This document shows, in pieces, positions 17,569 through 25,842 of a stretch of DNA of 64,000 nt (positions are counted from its first letter, which is position 1; each line of letters begins with the position of its first letter). Origin of the DNA: Kribbella antibiotica (GTDB lineage Bacteria > Actinomycetota > Actinomycetes > Propionibacteriales > Kribbellaceae); the NCBI RefSeq assembly GCF_004349055.1, contig NZ_SMKX01000021.1:1-64000 (forward strand), written 5' to 3'. Below the pieces are notes generated by a model. That model was not told the DNA's origin. It did not search any database and saw nothing but the letters and a program-made list of their open reading frames with translations. The position numbers and the translations under genes were made by a program.

Positions 17569-18509
17569 ACAGTGTGCTCCAGATACCAGGCGTAGGTGGC
17601 GGCCACACCGTCAGAAAGGTCGATGGTCGGCTTCCACCCCAGCGCCTGCAACCTGCTCACATCGAGCAGCTTGCGCGGCGTCCCGTCCGGCTTGGAAAGA
17701 TCGTTGCTCACAGCACCTTCATACCCGACGACCCGAGCCACCAGCTGGGCCAGCTCCTGGATCGTCACGTCCTCACCGACACCGACATTGATCGGCCCCG
17801 GCTCGTCGTACGTGTCCAGCAAATGCAGGCACGCATCGGCCAGGTCGTCCACGTGCAAGAACTCGCGGCGCGGCGTCCCGGTCCCCCACAGAACAACCTC
17901 CGGCGCCCCCGACACCTTGGCGTCGTGGAAGCGCCGGATCAGCGCCGGCAACACATGCGACGACGTCAGGTCGAAGTTGTCATTGGGCCCGTACAGGTTG
18001 GTCGGCATCGCCGAGATCCAGCGCAACCCGTACTGCCGCCGGACTGCCTGAACCTGCATGATCCCGGCGATCTTCGCGATCGCATAAGCATCGTTGGTCG
18101 GCTCGAGCTCACCGGTCAGCAGACTCGACTCACGAATCGGCTGCTCGGCGTACTTCGGATAGATGCACGACGATCCGAGGAACAACAACCGCGGCGTCCG
18201 TACGGCGAGCGCCGCGTCCATGAGGTTGACCTGGATCCGCAGGTTGTCGCTGAGGAACTCGGTCGGGTGATCGCGGTTGGCGAGAATGCCACCGACCCGG
18301 GCCGCGGCATCGATCACCACGTCCGGCTTGTGCTCGGCCAGGAAGGCGAAGGTGGCAGCACGATCCCGCAGATCCAGCTCGGACGACGAGGCACCGATCA
18401 GCCGGGTGAACCCGGCCGCCTCGAGCCGCCGCCAGATGGCCGAACCAACCAGACCTCGATGGCCTGCAACATAGACGGTCGCGTCACTAGCCTCAATTAA
18501 TTTGGCCAT
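17565..18509 (-). CDS. fcl: GDP-L-fucose synthase
   Basis: Dual epimerase/reductase that turns GDP-4-keto-6-deoxy-D-mannose into GDP-L-fucose using NADPH. 314 residues. Cofactor motif [14 protein letters not shown] is near residue 17; AAARVGGI near 68; SSCIYP and YAIAKIAG (YxxxK) near 113–147; [10 protein letters not shown] near 172, all characteristic of WcaG/Fcl. Directly downstream of the initiating transferase (1-base gap) and overlapping gmd. Together with gmd it predicts L-fucose in the polysaccharide. Confidence 0.95.
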   Translation of the reverse strand: MAKLIEASDATVYVAGHRGLVGSAIWRRLEAAGFTRLIGASSSELDLRDRAATFAFLAEHKPDVVIDAAARVGGILANRDHPTEFLSDNLRIQVNLMDAALAVRTPRLLFLGSSCIYPKYAEQPIRESSLLTGELEPTNDAYAIAKIAGIMQVQAVRRQYGLRWISAMPTNLYGPNDNFDLTSSHVLPALIRRFHDAKVSGAPEVVLWGTGTPRREFLHVDDLADACLHLLDTYDEPGPINVGVGEDVTIQELAQLVARVVGYEGAVSNDLSKPDGTPRKLLDVSRLQALGWKPTIDLSDGVAATYAWYLEHTV

Positions 18510-18510
18510 C

Positions 18511-20001
18511 TCAATACGCTCCCGCGCCGTAGATCACCGCACGCACGGTCTTCCAGAGAATCAGCAGATCAAGCGTCATCGACCAGTTGTCGACGTACCG
18601 CAGGTCGAGGCGGACCGACTCGTCCCAGGACAGGTCGCTGCGGCCGCTGACCTGCCACAGGCCGGTGATGCCGGGCTTGACCAGCATCCGGCGGGAGTCG
18701 TCGGCGGCGTACAGCGCGACCTCCTCGGACAGCGGTGGGCGCGGACCGACCATCGACATGTCGCCGCGGAGGACGTTGAACAGCTGCGGCAGCTCGTCCA
18801 GCGAGAAGCGCCGGATCCAGCGGCCCAGCGGAGTCATCCGGGGGTCGTCGCGCATCTTGAAGATCACGCCGTTGCCGTCGCTCAACGCATAAAGATCTCC
18901 GAGGCGCTGCTCCGCATCGGAGTACATGCTGCGGAACTTGAGCATGGTGAACTCGGCGCCCGCCCGGCCGACCCGCTGCTGCCGGAACAGGACCGAGCCC
19001 GGGCTGGACAGCCAGACGGCCAGCGCCAGGCCGATCAGCAGCGGCGACAGCAGGACGATCATGCCGAGCGCGAGAAGGCGGTCGAAGACGGCCTTGATCA
19101 GGTGCGGTCCCCCGCTGACCGAGGGCCGCTCCAGGTGCAGCAGCGACAGGCCGGCGACCGGGCGGACCGAGATCCGCGGACCGGCGACCTCGATGATGCC
19201 CGGCGAGACGATCAGCTCGATACCGCGCTGCTCCAGCGCCCAGGACAACCGGCGCAGCGAGTGGCCGACCAGCTCCGGATCGGTGGAGATGGCAACGACA
19301 TCGACGGTATGCCGGTCGGCGGCCGCCACGATGTCTGCCTCATCCAGCTCATCGGCCTGCAACGGGCCGTCGGGGGCGTCGTCATCGCGCGGCCGGCAGG
19401 TCGCCACGACCCGGAATCCGTCGGTCGGGCGGCTCTCAAGGTGCTCACACAAGGTTGCGGCCGGGCCACTGTGCCCGACCACGAGAACCCGATGCATACA
19501 ACGCCCTCGAACGCGGTGCCGGTGCAGGTCCTTTCGCAACGCATACCGCAGGAAAAGCGCGGCCGCACACATCACCGGAATCGCCAGTACGACGAAGCCG
19601 CGCGCAATCTCGGTCTTCGTCACGTACGACGCCATCGCGACGGCCGCGGTGAGGCCGACCCCGGATCGCAGCAACGACCGGAACTCGTCCGGCCCGGTCC
19701 CGAAGTACCGGGGGTCGTAGCCCTTGGACAGCGCAACCGCGGCCACCCAGGCCAGCGGGAGCAGCGCACTCACGATCAGGTAGCCGCTCCCGACGCCCGA
19801 ACCGAAGCGGGCCAGGAGCGCGACGAAGACACCGAGCATCGCGGCCAGGAAGTCGCCACCGACAGCGGCCCAGCGGTACACACCGACCCAGCGGGGCTCG
19901 GTAGAGCGCGATGAGCGCGGGACGATCGCGGGGACCTCATGCGGAACGACCCAGAACGGACGACGGCCATCCACCGCGTCCGGCGCCTCAGCTCCGCTCA
20001 C
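18511..20001 (-). CDS. Polyprenyl-phosphate glycosyl-1-phosphate transferase (WbaP/PglC superfamily), copy 1
   Basis: Initiating enzyme of the polysaccharide pathway: transfers a sugar-1-phosphate from a nucleotide sugar to undecaprenyl phosphate. 496 residues; GTG start at 20001 preceded by GAGGAAG. Four N-terminal TM segments (about 45–150), a Rossmann-like central domain (RVLVVGHSGPAATLCEHLE), a fifth membrane segment (about 310–330), then the catalytic domain with KFRSMYSDAE, DELPQLFNVLRGDMSMVGPR and GLWQVSGRSDLSWDESVRL. First gene of the minus-strand set, with a regulatory region upstream. Strikingly similar, including its N-terminal WVVPHEVPAIVPRS, to the second copy at 50701. Confidence 0.92.
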   Translation of the reverse strand: MSGAEAPDAVDGRRPFWVVPHEVPAIVPRSSRSTEPRWVGVYRWAAVGGDFLAAMLGVFVALLARFGSGVGSGYLIVSALLPLAWVAAVALSKGYDPRYFGTGPDEFRSLLRSGVGLTAAVAMASYVTKTEIARGFVVLAIPVMCAAALFLRYALRKDLHRHRVRGRCMHRVLVVGHSGPAATLCEHLESRPTDGFRVVATCRPRDDDAPDGPLQADELDEADIVAAADRHTVDVVAISTDPELVGHSLRRLSWALEQRGIELIVSPGIIEVAGPRISVRPVAGLSLLHLERPSVSGGPHLIKAVFDRLLALGMIVLLSPLLIGLALAVWLSSPGSVLFRQQRVGRAGAEFTMLKFRSMYSDAEQRLGDLYALSDGNGVIFKMRDDPRMTPLGRWIRRFSLDELPQLFNVLRGDMSMVGPRPPLSEEVALYAADDSRRMLVKPGITGLWQVSGRSDLSWDESVRLDLRYVDNWSMTLDLLILWKTVRAVIYGAGAY

Positions 20002-20040
20002 TCCGCTTCCTCGTGTCTGCGCGTCATACCTGTCAAACGG

Positions 20041-20062
20041 CCGTCACCGCACGAAGTGACGG
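20041..20062. promoter_or_regulatory. Inverted repeat upstream of the initiating transferase gene
   Basis: CCGTCAC-cgcacgaa-GTGACGG is a perfect 7-bp inverted repeat about 40 bases before the GTG at 20001, on the minus-strand leader. It may be an operator or a leader hairpin. Confidence 0.35.
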
Positions 20063-20217
20063 TGAAACCCTGGTTTCCTAACTCTCAAAATTCACCCGCT
20101 GGCCTACGGCGAGTCACGGCAGGCTACTACGCGCCGCGATGTACTGCGACCAATAACGCGGAACCGTTGCAGAGAACTTGCACAGTGAGGCGCACGACAC
20201 TCACTGGACGACTGAAG

Positions 20218-20236
20218 TTAGGTCACCCTAACCTGA
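20218..20236 (+). promoter_or_regulatory. Iron box (IdeR/DmdR-type operator)
   Basis: TTAGGTCACCCTAACCTGA matches the actinobacterial iron box (consensus TTAGGTTAGGCTMACCTAA, read in the orientation TTAGGTGAGCCTAACCTAA) at 16 of 19 positions. It lies 39 bases before the ATG at 20275, where a metal-bound repressor would block transcription of the downstream siderophore-gene remnant. Confidence 0.75.
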
Positions 20237-20274
20237 TTGTCGGCACCTTGAGTAACCACCAGTGAAGGAGCGGC

Positions 20275-20604
20275 ATGACCACGATCGACGACCTGATCGG
20301 ATTCGGTCTCGACGCGTACCGCGGGTACGCACCGGAACCGGATGCGCCGGTGTGGCTGGCCACCCGGCGGGATCGGGCGACCTTCACCAGTTGTGCCGGT
20401 CTCGACGACGAGAGCCTCCCGGCCGCGGAGCTCGCTCCGGAGAGCCGCGCGGAGTTCGCTGCGACCCTGGCCGAGCGCGGCCTGGACGCCACTGAGTTCC
20501 AGCTGATCGCGGTCCACCCCTGGCAGTGGGCCAACCGGCTCGCCCGGACCCTCGCCTCCGAACGCGCCCGGCGCAATCTGGTCCTGCTCGGCGCCAGCGC
20601 CTAA
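20275..20604 (+). pseudogene. Truncated IucA/IucC-type siderophore synthetase fragment
   Basis: An open frame of 109 codons with a good ribosome site (GAAGGAG) and ATG start. Its sequence corresponds to an internal part of NRPS-independent siderophore synthetases (DesD/IucA/IucC, about 580–600 residues): IGFGLDAYRGYAPE resembles the region after the GHPxxK motif, VWLATRRDRATF follows, and the hallmark VHPWQWANRLA is at about residues 79–89, then ARRNLVLLG. The N-terminal ATP-site region and the whole C-terminal half are missing, and the stop falls inside the overlap with the convergent glycosyltransferase gene. Because the iron box and translation start are intact it may still be expressed, but it cannot be a complete synthetase. 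I interpret it as a relic or a fusion created by deletion. Confidence 0.68.
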
Positions 20605-21749
20605 GCCTCAGTACGCGCCGTCTGCTGCTGCAGGAACGTGAGCAGCCGGCGGCCGACGACAGCCGCGGCGAAGTCCTGCTCGAAGCGGGACCGCGCCGCG
20701 ACGGCCATGCGGGACCTGGTGGCGGGATCTTCCAGCAGCCCGATCAGGACGTCCGCGGCCGCATCGGCGTCGTCGAGGGGCCAGAACAGACCCTCGGCCC
20801 CAGGCTGTACGACGTCCGGGATGCCACCGACAGGAGCTGTCAGGACCGGCAGGCCCTCGGCCATGGCTTCGACGAGCACGATGCCGAAGCTCTCCATCGT
20901 CGCGGTGTGGCAGTAGACGCGGTGCTGCCGCAGGATCGGCCGCGGATCGGACTGGTAGCCGAGGAACCGGACCAGGTCCGCGATCCCCAGGTCGGCCGCC
21001 TGCTTCTGCAGCGCACCGCGCTCAGGCCCGTCGCCCACGATGGACAGCGTGTACCGGTGTCCGCGATGGGCGGCTGCGGCGAGGATCCGCAGCAGGTGGC
21101 TGTGGTTCTTTCGCGGCTCGAGGCCGCCAACGGTGACGAGGTCTGCATCGACCGTCGTGGCGGCCGCGCGCGGACTGTCCGGAACCGGGTTGGGGATGAC
21201 CGCACTCGGCACCTGCTGCAGGGCCGGAATCCGGCTCTCCAGCTGTGACTTGTTGAAGCCGGAGACGTAGACGATCCCGTCCAGCCGGCTCAGTACGTCG
21301 GTCTCGTGGTCCCGGATCGACCGGAACAGCGTGCCGTCGCGCGGAATCTCGCCCTTGTCGGCCCATTCGTCGGCCTGGGAGATGTTCAGGTGAGCGACCA
21401 TCACGACCGGCTGTGTGGTCCGGACCCGGAGCGCGACCCCGGCGCTGATCGGGCACTGCGCGTAAATCACCGCATCGGGTCGCGTCGCCAGGTGCCGCCG
21501 CAGGGCGATCGCGAGATACCGCGCGTGCCAGTACTCGTGCCATCGAATCGCCGCCGGCCGACTGAGCTTCCGGACGCCGATCCGGGCCGCGAAAATTGGC
21601 AGCACCAACGGTGAGCGCGCCGAGAACGGGCTGACGACACTCACCGCTTCGGACTGCTCGCGCAGGTACGTGTCGAAGGTCCGCACGTGACTCTGCAGCC
21701 CAGACGGTCCCTCCAGCCGCATCAACGTCGCAATGACCACCTCACTCAT
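20601..21749 (-). CDS. Glycosyltransferase family 4
   Basis: 382-residue retaining GT-B glycosyltransferase acting on the lipid-linked glycan in the cytoplasm. The N-terminal domain begins MSEVVIATLMRLEGPSGLQS. The C-terminal donor domain has VTVGGLEPRKNHSHLL near residue 205, SIVGDGPERGALQ near 238, and ESFGIVLVEAMAEGLPVLT near 288–306, containing the E(x7)E motif. It overlaps the second flippase gene by four bases. The 3' end overlaps the convergent siderophore fragment by four bases. Donor and acceptor cannot be told from sequence. Confidence 0.92.
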   Translation of the reverse strand: MSEVVIATLMRLEGPSGLQSHVRTFDTYLREQSEAVSVVSPFSARSPLVLPIFAARIGVRKLSRPAAIRWHEYWHARYLAIALRRHLATRPDAVIYAQCPISAGVALRVRTTQPVVMVAHLNISQADEWADKGEIPRDGTLFRSIRDHETDVLSRLDGIVYVSGFNKSQLESRIPALQQVPSAVIPNPVPDSPRAAATTVDADLVTVGGLEPRKNHSHLLRILAAAAHRGHRYTLSIVGDGPERGALQKQAADLGIADLVRFLGYQSDPRPILRQHRVYCHTATMESFGIVLVEAMAEGLPVLTAPVGGIPDVVQPGAEGLFWPLDDADAAADVLIGLLEDPATRSRMAVAARSRFEQDFAAAVVGRRLLTFLQQQTARTEA

Positions 21750-23041
21750 GCAGGCGCTCCCTCAGGCTCCAGGTCCGCAGCCGCGAAGTGCTCGCGCTGC
21801 GCCTTCTGCAGGCGGCTCCACCAAATGAAGGCGCCGAGGATCGAGGAGATCGCCGTACCCCACACCGCTCCCTGCGCACCCCAGATCAAGGCACCGGCCG
21901 TGGCCATGCCGACAAAGAGAGTGGTCACCAGAATCTGGCATTGCATGGTCAGGTCCGCCCGGCCGAGTGCCCGCAGCGCAGCGGACGGACCCACCTGGGT
22001 ACAGCCAGCCGCGCAGCTGATGACAACGCCCAGCACCAGACCACGCGCATCCGCCCAGACATCCCCGAGCACCAGGCGGCCGATCCCGAGCGGGAAGGTC
22101 ACCAGCACGGTGGCTCCCCAGGCCAGGGCGACAGCAGCCAGACCGGCACTCAGTGCCGCACCCAGGCGGAGCAGCGCCCGGCGGCCACGGGTCAGGGCCC
22201 GCGCAGCCTCCGGCACTGCGACCTGACCGACACCCATCAACAGCGCCGCGACCGGACCGATCACCATCTCCGCGCCACGGATCGCACCGGCCGCGGCCAG
22301 CCCACCCGTCGCCGCAACGACAAGCGCCCGGATCTGACCACCAGCACCCAGTACGACGTTCTCCACCAGGAACCGCATACCCAGGTCGCGGTGCTTGCGC
22401 AGCCAGCCGATCGCGAGCGCCGGGCGCGGCACGATCCGCGACTGCCAGACACCGAACAGTCCCGCGACCCACGCCGTACCGCCGAAGACGAGCAGGGCGA
22501 AGGTGATGCCGCGCATGTTCGCGGCGTAGCCGGCTGCGAGCACACCGACCATCAGCACGCTCCAGACCGTGTCATTGGTGAAGGTCTTGACGCCTTCGCC
22601 CGCAGCGAAGAACGCCGAGCGCCAGCTGTCCTGGAACATCAGGCCGGGCATGACGATGCCCAGGGCAATGAACGCCGCGCCGGCCTCCGAGCCTGGCGTG
22701 TGCATTCTCAGCGCCACCCCGAGACCTACGCAGATCACACCGGTGACTAGGCCGACGAAGAGGGCGACACCGGTTGCGGCGGCGACCGCCTCCCGCCAGC
22801 CCTCTTTACCGGCCGCGCTGAAGCGAACCATCACCGCATCGGTGGACAGTGCGCGCGAGCAGTTCAGCGCGATCGCGTAGGCAACGAACGCCAGCCCGAG
22901 CGCACCGAGACTCGCGGCGCCCATCAGGCGAGCCACGAACACACCGAGCAGGAAGTTGCCGAGGCTCGACACCGCCTGGTCGGCGATCCCCCAGCTCAGC
23001 CGCCCGAGGACCTGCCGACGCACCACGTTCACCCGGCTCAT
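21746..23041 (-). CDS. Oligosaccharide flippase, Wzx-like (second copy)
   Basis: 431-residue polytopic membrane protein paralogous to the flippase at 14513; shared landmarks are the N-terminal WGIADQAVSSLGNFLLGVF, the SRALSTDAVMVRFS region and MFQDSWRSAFFAAGEG. It should export a lipid-linked oligosaccharide. Overlaps its upstream and downstream genes by four bases each, so it is tightly coupled with the pyruvyl transferase and GT4. Two flippases in one block fit two different repeat units, or a subfunctionalised duplicate. Confidence 0.9.
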   Translation of the reverse strand: MSRVNVVRRQVLGRLSWGIADQAVSSLGNFLLGVFVARLMGAASLGALGLAFVAYAIALNCSRALSTDAVMVRFSAAGKEGWREAVAAATGVALFVGLVTGVICVGLGVALRMHTPGSEAGAAFIALGIVMPGLMFQDSWRSAFFAAGEGVKTFTNDTVWSVLMVGVLAAGYAANMRGITFALLVFGGTAWVAGLFGVWQSRIVPRPALAIGWLRKHRDLGMRFLVENVVLGAGGQIRALVVAATGGLAAAGAIRGAEMVIGPVAALLMGVGQVAVPEAARALTRGRRALLRLGAALSAGLAAVALAWGATVLVTFPLGIGRLVLGDVWADARGLVLGVVISCAAGCTQVGPSAALRALGRADLTMQCQILVTTLFVGMATAGALIWGAQGAVWGTAISSILGAFIWWSRLQKAQREHFAAADLEPEGAPA

Positions 23042-24222
23042 GAACGACCCCCGAACAGTACGGCGCTCAGTTCGGCGAACTGCGCGTCCAGCTGCTCGCG
23101 AACCAGCTGCAGGTGCTCGTCGATCGTGCGGACCACCTGCGCCCGCTCACCCTGCAAGGCCACGAACTGCGTGTACAAGCGGTCGGCGTCGAGATCCCGA
23201 ATCTCCTGGAACCACTCCTCGACACCGAAATGCTCCATCAGCGCCAGGTGCTTACGGCCGTAGCCGATCGCGATGGTGGGCTTGCCGAGCTTCAGCCCGA
23301 ACAGAACGGTGTGGAACCGGGTGCCGATGACGGAGTCGACCGTGCCGAGCTGGTTCATCAACTCGTCGGCGGACGTGAACGATTCGTAGACCACACGCGA
23401 TGACTGGACTCGGGACAACACGTCCAGAGCGACGGGCTCGTCGGCCTCGTCACCGATCAGCAGCCGAACTCTCCGGCCGTCCGCCAGCAGGCGCTCGACG
23501 AACAGCGTCATCGCAGCCGTGTAGGTCTCTTGGATGCGCTCGGCATCCGCCCGGTCTTCCGTGCCGCCCGAGTAGGCCATCACGCCCACACCGATGGAGT
23601 CGCCCTGTGTCGCCGGTAGCGACGGCAGTGCGAAGACGAGGTCCGGGTAGACGTGATCGGACGGTCCGGCCATCCGCATCTTCTGCGCAGCACCGAGCGA
23701 CTGCTCGTCGCGGAACGACCGGTAGTAAGCCAGCTTGGCGGACTTGGCCAGCAACCAGCCGGTGGCGCGTTGCCGCACCACGTTCGCACCGACACTGACG
23801 AACGCGACCTTGACGCCGAACACCTTGCCGGCCAGCGACATCACGAACTGGCCCCAGGGCAGCTCCCACGGCCGCTGCGGCAGCGTTGACTCCAGTACGC
23901 CCATGCCCGGCACGATGACGACGTCGTGGCGGCGTACCCAGGAGGTGATCTGCCAGGTGTCGATCAGCGAGCCCAGGACGAGTCGGCCGAGTGTCAGCGC
24001 CAGCCGGACCGGCTTCGGACCGGTCGGCGGCTGCTTGCCGTCCAACCACCCCAGCTGCGCGGCCGGTACGCCGTACCGGTCGGTGACGCGCTTCGGTCCG
24101 GAGCACAGGCTGTCGAGCACTGCGTCCGGCCGCTCGGCTTTCAGGTAGGCCAGCACGGCTTCGAGGGTTGCGTCGTTGCCGATGTTCCCTGAGCCGAGAC
24201 GACCGAATAGTCCGATGCGCAC
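23038..24222 (-). CDS. Polysaccharide pyruvyl transferase family protein
   Basis: 394-residue member of the CsaB/WcaK family, which transfers a pyruvyl ketal from phosphoenolpyruvate to a sugar in a surface polymer. The start is set at the GTG at 24222, where the protein begins VRIGLFGRLGSGNIGNDATL, the family N-terminal motif; the longer upstream frame would run into the preceding gene. Further hallmarks are VSVGANVVRQR near 155, YPDLVFALP near 195 and IGTRFHTVLFGLKLGKPTI near 300–318, with the conserved Arg-Phe-His. Pyruvylation would give the polysaccharide a negative charge. One base separates it from the upstream GT2 gene. Confidence 0.92.
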   Translation of the reverse strand: MRIGLFGRLGSGNIGNDATLEAVLAYLKAERPDAVLDSLCSGPKRVTDRYGVPAAQLGWLDGKQPPTGPKPVRLALTLGRLVLGSLIDTWQITSWVRRHDVVIVPGMGVLESTLPQRPWELPWGQFVMSLAGKVFGVKVAFVSVGANVVRQRATGWLLAKSAKLAYYRSFRDEQSLGAAQKMRMAGPSDHVYPDLVFALPSLPATQGDSIGVGVMAYSGGTEDRADAERIQETYTAAMTLFVERLLADGRRVRLLIGDEADEPVALDVLSRVQSSRVVYESFTSADELMNQLGTVDSVIGTRFHTVLFGLKLGKPTIAIGYGRKHLALMEHFGVEEWFQEIRDLDADRLYTQFVALQGERAQVVRTIDEHLQLVREQLDAQFAELSAVLFGGRS

Positions 24223-24223
24223 G

Positions 24224-25186
24224 TCAGCGCCCTTCAGATCCGGCGACGACCGCCTGGACCGACAAGCTGTCGATGGCACCGAAGTGCTGGATCGGCTCCG
24301 GCCGCTCAGCGCCGGGGAGCCGACGGGTCACGCGGCTGGTCAGCCAGTCGCGGATGTGCCGCCGGCACGCGCGCTTGTCCGCTGCGCTCAGCGGAGCCCG
24401 CCGTACGGCGGCGTAGTAGCCGAGGATGTATTCGGCGACCAACCGGGCCGGCGGGTGCACCAGCTTGTTGGAGCGCTTCGGGTCCAGGTTGCGCGACCAG
24501 CTGCTGATCGTCGGGTTCGCCTGCAGCGCGCGGCCGTCGTGGTGGCGGCGGAAGTACAGCCACTCCGGCACCTGCAGGAAGCGACCGTGCAGCACCAGCT
24601 CGGCCATGAACACCTGGTCCGCGTGGTAGAAGCTGCCGTGCGGCTTCACCTTGCGCAGCACGTCGGACCGGATCACACCGTAGAAGTCGTCGGCCTGGAT
24701 CGCACCGGGCAGGTCGGCGTCGCGCAACTGGCTGCGCAGCCGCTCCGGCGCATCCGGTGCGTCGGTGTGCAGTGGGTACTTCAGCGCCTGGATGACGTTG
24801 TCCTCGCCGTCGATCGCAGCGGTGTAGGTGTGCGTCAGGACGGCGTCCGGGTTCGCATCCAGCAGCTCGATGCACTTGGCAACCAAGTCCCGGCCCCACA
24901 GGTCGTCACCGGAAGCCCACTTGAACAGCTCACCGTGGCTCTTCTGGAAAACGAAGTCATGGTGCGGTGCGGCCCCGACGTTGTGGTCCTGGCGGTAGAA
25001 CGTGATCCGCTCGTCGCGGGCCGCGTAGTCCCGGCAGATGTCGTCAGTGCCGTCGGTGGACGCGTTGCTGGACAGGATCAGCTCGAAGTCGGTGTACGTC
25101 TGGCCGAGCACCGCGTCCAGTGACTGCACGAGGTACTCCTCGCCGTTGTAGACCGGTAGGCCGATGCTGAGTCTGGGCTGTGTCAT
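24224..25186 (-). CDS. Glycosyltransferase family 2
   Basis: 320-residue inverting GT-A enzyme. The ATG at 25186 overlaps the PAP2 gene stop by four bases, and the protein starts at RLSIGLPVYNGEEYLVQSLD, the usual family 2 N-terminus. Nucleotide-sugar binding residues include SSNASTDGTDDICRDYAA near 40–57 and the WASGDDLWGRDLV segment near 90–102, equivalent to the DxD region. The C-terminal part (EWLYFRRHHDG, LGYYAAVRRAPLS) resembles sugar transferases of capsule clusters. Confidence 0.92.
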   Translation of the reverse strand: MTQPRLSIGLPVYNGEEYLVQSLDAVLGQTYTDFELILSSNASTDGTDDICRDYAARDERITFYRQDHNVGAAPHHDFVFQKSHGELFKWASGDDLWGRDLVAKCIELLDANPDAVLTHTYTAAIDGEDNVIQALKYPLHTDAPDAPERLRSQLRDADLPGAIQADDFYGVIRSDVLRKVKPHGSFYHADQVFMAELVLHGRFLQVPEWLYFRRHHDGRALQANPTISSWSRNLDPKRSNKLVHPPARLVAEYILGYYAAVRRAPLSAADKRACRRHIRDWLTSRVTRRLPGAERPEPIQHFGAIDSLSVQAVVAGSEGR

Positions 25187-25833
25187 GAGTGGCTCCCAAC
25201 CGAGTCGACGGCCGTAGACGATGTCCGGTGGACCGGACGGAGAAACCGCGGCGAGGCCGCGACGACGATGATCGGTACGGCGAGGAGTCCGCCGCCGATC
25301 ACGTCGGTGAACCAGTGCATGGAGAGCAGCAGCAGCGAGAAGCCCATGGTCAGCTCGGCCACGAGCACCAGCCACCAGGACCACAGCGGCGGACGCTGCC
25401 GCCAAACGAGCAGAATCCCGCCCAGACAGCTGAGCAGGATGACCATGTGACCCGACGGGTAGGACCCGTTGAACATGCCAACGTCGTTGTGTGGATCCGG
25501 TCGGCCGAAGAGGGCCTTGGTGACCTGCGTGATCACCACGGTCACCACAGCGAGCCGGCCGACGTAGAACACCGGCCACCAGGACTTCCGGCGTACCGAT
25601 GCGACCACACCGGCCACCGCGAGCGCGGCGAGGGCGACCGGTGGGCCTGCACCGTCGACGACGTTGCCGAAGACCCACTGCCACGGTCCCCAGACGTCAT
25701 CGGGCCGGAATACTTCCCGCAACATGCGGTCGAAGCTGTCGGTCGGTTCGACGGTGACGAACACCGCCAATGCCAGGAACCCCGCCAGGCAAATGAGTGC
25801 CCACCGGTGGACCGCTGACAACTTCGAACTCAC
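25183..25833 (-). CDS. PAP2-family membrane phosphatase
   Basis: 216-residue integral membrane phosphatase with about six hydrophobic segments and the PAP2 triad: KALFGRPD (KxxxxxRP-type, near 105), YPSGH (near 124) and SMHWFTDVIGGG (His and Asp near 171–175). In a polysaccharide cluster it most likely dephosphorylates undecaprenyl pyrophosphate released by the polymerase, or another lipid phosphate. GTG start at 25833. It overlaps the GT2 gene by four bases and follows the aminotransferase gene by nine. Confidence 0.92.
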   Translation of the reverse strand: MSSKLSAVHRWALICLAGFLALAVFVTVEPTDSFDRMLREVFRPDDVWGPWQWVFGNVVDGAGPPVALAALAVAGVVASVRRKSWWPVFYVGRLAVVTVVITQVTKALFGRPDPHNDVGMFNGSYPSGHMVILLSCLGGILLVWRQRPPLWSWWLVLVAELTMGFSLLLLSMHWFTDVIGGGLLAVPIIVVAASPRFLRPVHRTSSTAVDSVGSHS

Positions 25834-25842
25834 GCTGCTCCT

